Below, piece by piece: positions 40,078 through 46,749 of a stretch of DNA of 64,000 nucleotides (its first letter is position 1; every line of letters begins with the position of its first letter). The notes below the pieces were generated by a model. The model made no database searches and was not told the DNA's origin. It saw nothing but the letters and a program-made list of their open reading frames with translations. Source of the DNA: Fodinibacter sp963707895 (GTDB lineage Bacteria; Actinomycetota; Actinomycetes; Actinomycetales; Dermatophilaceae); assembly GCA_963707895.1 (NCBI GenBank), contig CAVPRS010000003.1, positions 186,001 through 250,000 on the forward strand. The letters run 5' to 3'. The translations under genes and the position numbers were made by a program.

Positions 40078-40133
40078 TCGTCTCCGACCCTGCGGGCATC
40101 CGCCCCCGGGGCGCGGTCAGGCCAGGAGGCGTC

Positions 40134-41159
40134 GTGGGCAAGGTGACCCTCCAGGACATTGCCGACACGGTCGGGGTCAGCCGGATGACTGTCTCCAACG
40201 CCTTCAACCGTCCGAACAAGCTGTCGCAGTCCCTGCGGGAGACGATCCTGCAGACGGCCGACCAGCTGGGCTACGCCGGTCCGGACCCGAGCGCCCGAGC
40301 GCTGGCCCGCGGCCGGTCCGGCACGGTCGGGCTGCTGCTGACCGACACCTTGGGTGAGGCGTTCCGGGACCCGGTGGCCAGCGAGTTCCTCGTCGCCGTC
40401 GGTGACGCGCTCGCTGAGCGCTCGCTGGCGTTGACCTTGGTCGCCACGGCAGGTGACAACCCTCCGCTGGGTCAGGACCTGCCGATGGACGGCGCCATCG
40501 TCTTCGTCTGCGACCCCCGCGTCGACCTGGACTGGCTCCGGCACCGCGGCACCCCGGTGGTCACCGTCGACCAGGCACCGACCAAGGGCGTCCCGGCGGT
40601 CAACGTCGACGATGCCGGCGGTTCCCGGGCGGCGGCACAGCACCTGCTGGACCTGGGACACCGCAGCATCGGCATCCTGACCGTGAGCTCCGACCTCGAA
40701 GGCCGCATCCGGCCGGCAGCACAGCGGTTGCTCGGCTGGCACCAGGCGCTGGACCCGGCCGGGGTGGTTCCGGTTCTCGGCTACGCCACCCCTCGCCCGG
40801 TCACAGCCGCCTACGAGGCGGCCCTGACGCTGCTCGACCGGCCCGACCGCCCGACCGCGCTGCTCTGCTTCTCCGACGTCTTCGCCGCCCAAGCCATCCG
40901 AGCCGCCGAGGACCTGGGCCTGAACGTCCCTGAGGACCTGTCGGTGATCGGCTACGACGACGCCGACTTCGCGTCCACCTTCCGCCCGGCCCTGACCACG
41001 GTGCGCCAACAGGTCGGCGAGAAGGGCCGCGCCGCTGTCACGGCGCTGCTGGCCCTCCTCGACGGCACGAAGCCCAAGGTGCGCACGCTGCTGAGCACCG
41101 AGCTGGTCGTGCGCGACTCCACCGCTGCCGCACCCGCCCGAACCACACAGCCCGCCTGA
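40134..41159 (+). CDS. LacI family transcriptional regulator
   Basis: From GTG 40134 the protein has 341 residues. The LacI HTH reads KVTLQDIADTVGVSRMTVSNAFNRPNKLS (residues 2-30), followed by the hinge region (ARALARGRSGTVGLLL) and a periplasmic-binding-protein-like effector domain (GSRAAAQHLLDLGHRSIGIL, LCFSDVFAAQAIRAAEDLGL, SVIGYDDADFASTFRPALTTV). AGGAGG lies 4 bases before GTG 40134. An alternative ATG at 40074, overlapping the stop of the preceding small ORF, would add 20 residues. No sugar transporter is adjacent, so the effector is unclear. It probably binds the palindrome at 39834-39847. Confidence 0.85.
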   Translation: MGKVTLQDIADTVGVSRMTVSNAFNRPNKLSQSLRETILQTADQLGYAGPDPSARALARGRSGTVGLLLTDTLGEAFRDPVASEFLVAVGDALAERSLALTLVATAGDNPPLGQDLPMDGAIVFVCDPRVDLDWLRHRGTPVVTVDQAPTKGVPAVNVDDAGGSRAAAQHLLDLGHRSIGILTVSSDLEGRIRPAAQRLLGWHQALDPAGVVPVLGYATPRPVTAAYEAALTLLDRPDRPTALLCFSDVFAAQAIRAAEDLGLNVPEDLSVIGYDDADFASTFRPALTTVRQQVGEKGRAAVTALLALLDGTKPKVRTLLSTELVVRDSTAAAPARTTQPA

Positions 41160-41322
41160 CCGACCGGCGACGCAGGCGACACGTCTTCATCGCGAGACCG
41201 CGCGCCCGCGAAAGCGCGCTCGGCCGCAGGTTGCCGACCGGGCGACCCTGCCCGCGCCGCTCCTTGAGGCGCACTGGTCCACGTACACATCACTCCCAGA
41301 GCCGATCAACAAGGGGAACGAC

Positions 41323-42033
41323 ATGACACTGGTCCTGGTCACCGGAGCATCCAGCGGGCTGGGTCACGGCGCTGCCAAGGCACTGGCCGACTCCGGCCAC
41401 GACGTGGTGATCCATCTGCGCACACCGACACCCCGAGCCGGCGCCCGCGACCGGAGGTGGGCCGGTGTCGTCAGCGGGGATCTGAGCCAGCTCGACGAGG
41501 TTCGGTCCGTGGCCGCACAGGCAGCTTCGTACGGCCGGTTCGACGCGGTCATCCACAACGCAGGGACGATGCACCTGCCGGAGGCGATCACGGTCAACAC
41601 CGTCGCGCCGTACGTGCTGACCGCGCTGATGCCGCGACCCGGCCGACTGGTCTATCTGAGCAGCTCGATGCACCGCGGCGGCAGCACCGATCTGCGCCGA
41701 CTGACTGCGGCAACCGGGTCGTACTCCGACTCCAAGCTCTGGGTCACCACCTTGGCCTTGGCTGTCGCCGAACGATGGCCGGGCACGGCCAGCCACGCGG
41801 TCGACCCCGGTTGGGTTCCCACCCGGATGGGCGGAGCTGGAGCTCCGGACGACCTCGTTGCCGGACACCAGACGCAGGCCTGGTTGGCCACCGGTCACGA
41901 CGTCAAACCGCCCACCGGTGGCTACTGGCACCACCGGCAGATCGAGCAGCCGCACCCGGCATCGCAAGACCTCCGCTTCCAGGCTCAGCTCGTCGACGCA
42001 CTGCAGACCCTGACCGACATCCCGCTGAGCTGA
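41323..42033 (+). CDS. Short-chain dehydrogenase/reductase
   Basis: This 236-residue protein has the SDR dinucleotide motif VLVTGASSGLGHGAA (residues 4-18), NAG (about residue 84), an SSS catalytic region (YLSSSMHR), and the YxxxK pair in SYSDSK (Tyr about 137). ATG 41323 has AAGGGG about 7 bases upstream. It precedes an MFS gene by about 30 bases on the same strand, so both are probably co-transcribed. Substrate unknown. Confidence 0.85.
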   Translation: MTLVLVTGASSGLGHGAAKALADSGHDVVIHLRTPTPRAGARDRRWAGVVSGDLSQLDEVRSVAAQAASYGRFDAVIHNAGTMHLPEAITVNTVAPYVLTALMPRPGRLVYLSSSMHRGGSTDLRRLTAATGSYSDSKLWVTTLALAVAERWPGTASHAVDPGWVPTRMGGAGAPDDLVAGHQTQAWLATGHDVKPPTGGYWHHRQIEQPHPASQDLRFQAQLVDALQTLTDIPLS

Positions 42034-42064
42034 CCAGCGCAACCGCAACCCGAGGGAACCCGAC

Positions 42065-43532
42065 GTGCAGACCAGGTCATCGCTCCCCTCGACACCGCGC
42101 GATCCGGTCACGCAGGCTCGCAACGCCGTCGCTGCGGTCTTCGTCCTCAACGGGCTGAACTTCGCCACCCTGTGGTCGCGGGTACCTGACCTGCGTGACC
42201 GACTCGGAGCTGTCCAACGGCCAGCTCGGGCTGCTCCTGCTGGCCGTGTCCGTCGGGTCGGTGCTCGGCACCCCACTCAGCGGCCGGATGATCGAACGGT
42301 TCGGAGCCGCGAACATCGTCCGCTGCGGCGCCGTGCTGGTGGCCCTGGGCATCGGCCTCGTCGCCCTCGGCGTCGGCGGCCCACGCGACACCGCCGTGAC
42401 CGCCGCTGGGCTGTGCCTCTTCGGCTTCGGCACGTCTTCCTGGGATGTCGCCATGAACGTCGAAGGGGCCCAGGTCGAGACCCGGCTGGGCCGCACCGTG
42501 CTGCCCCGGTTCCACGCAGCGTGGAGCCTTGGTTCGATCACCGGTGCCGGGCTCGGTGTCCTCGCCACCCTCTTCGGTGTCCCGCTCGGGATCCACCTCG
42601 TGGTGATCGCCGTCCTTGCCCTGGCGGCCGAGCTGGCCGCGACCAGGGCCTTCCTGCCTGCCGTACGAACCGGTGAGCGCCGCTCGCAGAAGCGGGGCCG
42701 CTCAGCATGGGTCGAACCCCGCACCCTGGCCATCGGCGCGATGGTGCTCGCGTTCACCTTCGCAGAGGGCTCGGCCAACGACTGGCTGGCCCTGTCGCTG
42801 GTCGACGGCTACGACGCACGCCACTTCGTGGGCGTCGCAGGTTTCGCCCTGTTCGTCAGCGTCATGACCATCGCCCGCGTGCTCGGCCCGCAGCTACTCG
42901 ACCGGGTCGGGCGGGTGCCAGTCCTGCTGGCCTCAGCGGCCGCGACGGCCACCGGCGTGCTGCTGCTGATCCTCAGCCAGCAACCGGCCGCAGCGGCGTT
43001 CGGGGTCGTGCTGTGGGGGCTCGGCGCGGCCCTCGGCTTCCCCGTCGGCGTCAGTGCCGCAGCCGACGACCCGGCTCGCGCCGCGCTTCGAGTGTCCGTG
43101 GTGTCCTCGATCGGGATGGGCGCCTACCTCGCCGGACCGCCCCTGCTCGGCTTCGTCGGCAACCAGGTCGGCACCCTGAACTCGTTGTACGTCGTGGTCG
43201 TGATGATGCTTCCTGCAGCGCTCCTGGCGCACCACGCGGCGCGACCACGCGAACAAGGAGCAGCCCTCGGTGACCGCATCGGATCGGCAGCGCAGGCTGT
43301 GGCGGGCCCGAGGCCGGTCAGGAAGCGGTCGTCGTCGAAGGCCAGCGAGGTCGACAGCTCTCGCAAGGCACTCGCCTGGCGTCGAAGGTCGTCCGCCTTG
43401 CCCTCCGCCAGGGCGACCGCGTCCGAGCCAGCGAGGAACCGGTCCGGTGGCTGCGGCTGGTCAGCGATGGTGATCAGCGCGCGGGCCAGCTTCGCCGGAT
43501 CCCCCGGCTGGTTGCCGTTGACGCTTTCGTAG
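42065..43532 (+). CDS. MFS transporter, frameshifted near 5' end and with abnormal 3' end
   Basis: The product is a 12-helix major facilitator like the bacterial fucose/inner-membrane YbjJ-type group. The first 49 residues (from GTG 42065, RNAVAAVFVLNGLNFATLWSRVPDLRDRLG) lie in one frame. The rest, beginning ELSNGQLGLLLLAVSVGSVLG, lies in the next frame. Removing one base around 42212 joins them as LRDRLGASNGQLGLLLL, exactly the expected sequence. At the other end the frame passes the last helix (about 43240) and continues as a basic, non-homologous tail to 43532, deep inside the opposing SDR gene. An indel near 43.25 kb would allow a stop at 43273. I treat it as one broken gene. Confidence 0.75.
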
Positions 43533-44173
43533 GTCTGCACCTGCTGCGCGTGGCGGTCGGCGTAGTCCTCGATCGAGGCCGTGGCGTACCGGGTGGAACC
43601 TGGGGTCAGCAGCTCGGTGCGGAAGAACCCCGGGTTGACGATGGTCGTGGCGATCCCGAACGGCGCAACCTCGGGTCGCAGCGACTCCATCCAGCCCTCC
43701 AGAGCGAACTTGGCGGCGGCATAGGCGGAGTTGAACTCGAACCCGGACAGGCCCGCACCTGAGGAGATCGAGACGATGTGACCGCGACGCTGACGGCGCA
43801 TCACCGGCAGAACGGCCCGGGTGACGTTCATCGGGCCCAGCAGCGCCGTCGCGAGCTGGTCCTGAATCTGCTCGACGCTCAGCTCCTCGAAGTACCCACC
43901 GTAGAAGTTGGCTGCGTTGTTCACCAGGACGTCGATACGTCCGAACCGCCCGACGGCGGTCTCAACGGCCGCCTCCGCGTCCTCGGGACGAGTGACATCC
44001 AGCTCGACCACCAACACGTCATCGCCGCCGGGTAGCGCCGCGCGCACCGCATCAGGGTCGCGGCCGGTGGCAACGACCGCCTTTCCTGCCTCCAGAGCAG
44101 CGTGGACGAAGTCGACGCCCATCCCACGCCCGGCGCCGGTGATGAACCAGACGTCCTTGTCAGTCATGAACAT
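43124..44173 (-). CDS. SDR family oxidoreductase with abnormal 3' extension
   Basis: From ATG 44173 (GGAGGG 8 bases upstream) the protein shows WFITGAGRGMGVDF (NAD(P) site), LDVTRPEDAEAAV, NNAANF, SISSGAG with the catalytic Ser, and YAAAKFALEGW with the Tyr/Lys pair. Then comes the classical SDR end, PGFFRTELL. The normal family end would be near ALRELSTSLAFDDD (about 43320). Instead the frame continues about 65 residues into the antisense of the MFS gene, stopping at 43124. It lies downstream of merR, cupin and adh on the same strand and is likely part of that operon. Confidence 0.8.
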   Translation of the reverse strand: MFMTDKDVWFITGAGRGMGVDFVHAALEAGKAVVATGRDPDAVRAALPGGDDVLVVELDVTRPEDAEAAVETAVGRFGRIDVLVNNAANFYGGYFEELSVEQIQDQLATALLGPMNVTRAVLPVMRRQRRGHIVSISSGAGLSGFEFNSAYAAAKFALEGWMESLRPEVAPFGIATTIVNPGFFRTELLTPGSTRYATASIEDYADRHAQQVQTYESVNGNQPGDPAKLARALITIADQPQPPDRFLAGSDAVALAEGKADDLRRQASALRELSTSLAFDDDRFLTGLGPATACAADPMRSPRAAPCSRGRAAWCARSAAGSIITTTTYNEFRVPTWLPTKPSRGGPAR

Positions 44174-44234
44174 CAGTGTGGCCCTCCGATTCCTTGTTCA
44201 CCCTCTCGCGCGGCGACCCAACTGAAGCGGGACG

Positions 44235-45275
44235 TCAGGCGAGGGTCGAGGTGTCGATGACGAAGCGGTAGCGCACGTCGGAGGCGAGGACCCGCTCGTA
44301 GGCGTCGTTGACCCTGTCGGCGCTGATGACCTCGACCTCGGCGCCGATGCCGTGCTGGGCGCAGAAGTCGAGCATCTCCTGGGTCAGGGCGATGCCGCCG
44401 ATCATCGAGCCGGCGAAGCTGCGCCGGCCGCCGATCAGGGAGAAGACGTTGACGCTGAGCGGGTCGGCGGGGGCGCCGACGTTGACCAGGGTCCCGTCGA
44501 CGGCGAGCAGGCCGAGGTAGGCGTCCAGGTCGATGGCGGCGCTGACGGTGTTGACGATGAGGTCGAACCGTCCTGCGAGCTGCTCGAAGGTGCCTGGGTC
44601 GGAGGTGGCGAAGTACTCGTCCGCGCCCAGGCGCAGCCCGTCCTCCTGCTTCTTCAGCGACTGCGACAGCACGGTCACGTGCGCGCCGAGGGCGTGGGCG
44701 ATCTTGACGGCCATGTGCCCGAGACCGCCGAGGCCCACGACGGCAACCTTCTTCCCGGGTCCGGCGTTCCAGTGCCGAAGCGGCGAGTACGTCGTGATGC
44801 CGGCGCAGAGCAGGGGCGCGGCGGCGGCCGGGTCGATGCCGTCCGGGACGCGCAGCACGTAGTCGGCGTCAACGACGACGTGGGTGGAGTACCCGCCCTG
44901 GGTGGTCGAACCGTCGCGGTCGGTCGCGGCATAGGTGCCGACCATCCCCTTCAGGCAGTACTGCTCGTCACCGTTGCGGCAGTTGGTGCAGGTGCCGCAG
45001 GAGTTGACCATGCAGCCCACACCGACGCGGTCGCCGACCCGGTGGCGGGTGACCTGGGAGCCCACCTCGGTGACGATGCCGACGATCTCGTGGCCCGGGA
45101 CGACCGGGAACGGCTGGGGACCCCAGTCGCCGTTGACGGTGTGGATGTCGGAGTGGCAGATGCCGGCGTACTCGATCCGGATGAGGACGTCGGTGGCTCC
45201 GACGTCACGGCGGACGATGGTGGTGGGCGCCAGCGGCTGGCCGGCGGAGGGTGCTGCGTAGGCGTTGACCTGCAT
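44235..45275 (-). CDS. Zinc-dependent NAD(P) alcohol dehydrogenase (YahK/CAD-like)
   Basis: The 346-residue medium-chain dehydrogenase has the catalytic zinc ligands in GICHSDIHTV (Cys, His) and GHEIVG. The structural zinc Cys cluster is SCGTCTNCRNGDEQYC (about residues 88-103). Its Rossmann site is VGLGGLGHMAVKIA (about 165-178). This pattern matches NADP-dependent aldehyde/cinnamyl alcohol reductases such as YahK and AdhC. ATG 45275 has AAGGAA 8 bases upstream. It follows the cupin gene in a MerR-headed group, suggesting aldehyde detoxification; that role is inference. Confidence 0.9.
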   Translation of the reverse strand: MQVNAYAAPSAGQPLAPTTIVRRDVGATDVLIRIEYAGICHSDIHTVNGDWGPQPFPVVPGHEIVGIVTEVGSQVTRHRVGDRVGVGCMVNSCGTCTNCRNGDEQYCLKGMVGTYAATDRDGSTTQGGYSTHVVVDADYVLRVPDGIDPAAAAPLLCAGITTYSPLRHWNAGPGKKVAVVGLGGLGHMAVKIAHALGAHVTVLSQSLKKQEDGLRLGADEYFATSDPGTFEQLAGRFDLIVNTVSAAIDLDAYLGLLAVDGTLVNVGAPADPLSVNVFSLIGGRRSFAGSMIGGIALTQEMLDFCAQHGIGAEVEVISADRVNDAYERVLASDVRYRFVIDTSTLA

Positions 45276-45288
45276 GGTGGTGTTCCTT

Positions 45289-45302
45289 CGAATTCGAATT
45301 CG
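45289..45302. repeat. Tandem GAATTC palindrome in front of adh
   Basis: CGAATTCGAATTCG is a perfect 14-bp palindrome built of two GAATTC units. It is followed by related GTTCGG/GCTCGG copies. It lies 14 bases upstream of the adh start, just before its ribosome binding site, and may be an operator or simple-sequence slippage. Confidence 0.5.
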
Positions 45303-45383
45303 GGTTCGGGCTCGGTGGTCGGGCATGGGATATCGGCGGGAGCGCCGTCGGTGTCCCGTGGTCGGGTTGTGAGGCGGCGCCGG

Positions 45384-45779
45384 TCAGGCGCCGTACTCGT
45401 CGTCGGTGACGTGCTCGAGCCAGGTGACGACCTCGCCGGCGTCGTCGGCCTCCTGGATGGCAACGTGGGCCATGAACCGGTCGGCGGTGGCGCCGTGCCA
45501 GTGCTCCTCGCCCGGCTCGATGTAGACGACGTCGCCTGGGCGGATCTGCTGGGGCTGCGTGCCGCGGCGGGCGACGAGGCCGATGCCGTCGGTGACGTAC
45601 AAGGTCTGTCCCTTGGGGTGGGTGTGCCAGGCGGTGCGGGCGCCGGGCGTGAACCGGACGTGCGCGCATCCGACACGGGACTGCTCGTCGGGGGTGCGGA
45701 TGCCGTCGATGTGGACGGTGCCGGTGAACCACTCAGCCGGTCCGCGGCTGGACTGTCCACCACTCGTGGTCAGCCTCAT
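45384..45779 (-). CDS. Cupin domain protein
   Basis: From ATG 45779 (AAGGAG 7 bases upstream) the protein has 131 residues with both cupin motifs. Motif 1 is RTAWHTHPKGQTLYVTDG (two His and a downstream Gln/Glu), and motif 2 is PGDVVYIEPGEEHWHGA. This is the quercetinase-like small cupin group, usually a metal-binding dioxygenase or isomerase of unknown substrate. The same frame is open upstream and, remarkably, codes for the missing C-terminal part of the MerR regulator. It lies between merR and adh. Confidence 0.88.
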   Translation of the reverse strand: MRLTTSGGQSSRGPAEWFTGTVHIDGIRTPDEQSRVGCAHVRFTPGARTAWHTHPKGQTLYVTDGIGLVARRGTQPQQIRPGDVVYIEPGEEHWHGATADRFMAHVAIQEADDAGEVVTWLEHVTDDEYGA

Positions 45780-45891
45780 GGTCTGCTCCTTGATGCTCGA
45801 GGACGCGCCAAGGTGGTCGGCGCACCGTAAGTGGGCGTTCGTGTTCAGGTCGTCGTGACGCGCTTGAGACCGTCGAGCCAAGGCACGCGCG

Positions 45892-46308
45892 TCAGCGGAG
45901 ATCCGTTGCGCCCGTGAGTCGTCGCCTGCCTCCACCGCGTGCCAGTAGTCGATCTTCAAGGCGACGTAGCGCTGGCGCAGGGCCAGCTGCTCGGCCTCGG
46001 CGGTCAGCCGCTGCTGCTGCTCGGACGAGCAGCGCGACCTGCTCGGCCGCCGCCGACGCCCCGCGCGGGGCGTTCGCGACGTACTGCCTCATGTCTGCGA
46101 TCGACATCCCGGTCGCGGCCAGGCACGCGACCGAGGTCAGCTGGTCCAGGTCGCTCTCGAGGTACACCCGGTGCCCGCTGCTCTCCCCTCGGGAGACCGG
46201 CGGGATGACGCCGATCCCCTCGTAGTAGCGCAGCGTGCTCGCCGGCAGTCCGGTCAGGGCTGCCGCCTCACGGATCGTGTACCGGTGCTGGGCGGTCTGG
46301 GTGCTCAC
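45892..46308 (-). CDS. MerR family regulator, frameshifted in its coiled coil
   Basis: The N-terminal MerR winged helix is intact: YTIREAAALTGLPASTLRYYEGIGVIPPVSRGESSGHRVY (residues 9-48). DLDQLTSVACLAATGMSIADMRQYVA follows. After AEQVALLV (about 46026) the frame becomes Ala/Arg-rich and stops at 45892. One base on, the frame reads EQQQRLTAEAEQLALRQRYV, then ALKIDYWHAVEAGD, which is the normal MerR dimerisation helix and end. So one extra base lies around 46024-46028. In the restored frame there is no stop before the cupin gene. It likely activates the cupin-adh-SDR group from the site at 46325-46342. Confidence 0.8.
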   Translation of the reverse strand: MSTQTAQHRYTIREAAALTGLPASTLRYYEGIGVIPPVSRGESSGHRVYLESDLDQLTSVACLAATGMSIADMRQYVANAPRGASAAAEQVALLVRAAAAADRRGRAAGPAPALRRLEDRLLARGGGRRRLTGATDLR

Positions 46309-46324
46309 ACCAACGACCGTAGAA

Positions 46325-46342
46325 ACTTCGAGCGCTTGAAGT
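46325..46342. promoter_or_regulatory. MerR-type operator/promoter of the merR operon
   Basis: ACTTCGAGCGCTTGAAGT is an 18-bp inverted repeat (16 of 18 positions symmetric). On the minus strand it lies between TTGACT and TACGGT with an 18-bp spacer, the stretched spacing on which MerR activators work. It is 17 bases upstream of the merR start. Confidence 0.65.
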
Positions 46343-46445
46343 CAAAGGCCTGACCCAATGGATTCGCCGCGGGCGGATCCACGACCTGCGGCACACGGCG
46401 GCCTGCCTGTGGCTCGCCCGGGGCCCGTGGGCCGGAGGACCAGTG
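46341..46445 (+). pseudogene. Tyrosine integrase remnant
   Basis: In one frame this stretch reads VKGLTQWIRRGRIHDLRHTA followed by ACLWLARG. HDLRHTAA is the conserved box II (HxxR) of phage-type tyrosine recombinases, and LWLARG is its usual continuation. The N-terminal domains and the catalytic Tyr box are absent, and the frame continues as unrelated Thr/Arg-rich sequence. It lies about 100-200 bases from the 3' end of tRNA-Ala, the classic target of such integrases. It is therefore the scar of an integrative element. Confidence 0.7.
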
Positions 46446-46491
46446 AACGCGGGTACCACGAACCGAGGTCGGGCACCAATGACAACGACGA

Positions 46492-46535
46492 AACCCCGCC
46501 CGCTCAGCCGACGTTCAGGCTGGTCGGACGGGGTT
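46492..46535 (-). terminator. tRNA-Ala terminator hairpin
   Basis: AACCCCG (46492-46498) pairs with CGGGGTT (46529-46535), with further GG/CC and AGCC/GGCT pairs inside. The hairpin starts 10 bases after the tRNA 3' end on the minus strand. Confidence 0.55.
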
Positions 46536-46544
46536 GCCGTCGGG

Positions 46545-46617
46545 TGGAGCTGAGGGGATTCGAACCCCTGGCCTTCTCATTGCGAACGAGACGCGCTACC
46601 AACTGCGCCACAGCCCC
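46545..46617 (-). tRNA. tRNA-Ala (anticodon CGC)
   Basis: The 73-nt cloverleaf is complete without an encoded CCA. Acceptor GGGGCTG pairs with CAGCTCC plus discriminator A. The D-arm is GCGC-AGTTGGTA-GCGC, the anticodon arm TCTCG-TTCGCAA-TGAGA gives anticodon CGC (reads GCG), and the T-arm is AGGGG-TTCGAAT-CCCCT. Its 3' end faces the integrase remnant, so it is the probable attachment site of the vanished element. Confidence 0.95.
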
Positions 46618-46737
46618 GCGATGCGGGAGAAACGATAACACCGAGGCGCGGACCGTCAGAAACCGGATCGTGGGTGCCGGCGGTAGGTGCCGGGCGTGAA
46701 CGGGGTTACCCGCGAGGGCCGTTGACCGGCCAGGACA

Positions 46738-46743
46738 TACCAT
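46738..46743 (+). promoter_or_regulatory. -10 box of leaderless promoter, AI-2E family gene
   Basis: TACCAT ends 6 bp before the ATG at 46750, and no ribosome binding site is visible. Confidence 0.55.
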
Positions 46744-46749
46744 CGCGAC

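Noticed and set aside
39661..46544. attL copy of the tRNA-Ala 3' end
   Set aside because: No second copy of the tRNA 3' sequence was seen on the left side of the accessory block.
46358..46699. A 113-codon plus-strand frame across the tRNA
   Set aside because: It is in a different frame from the integrase box and overlaps tRNA-Ala, so it is not a gene.
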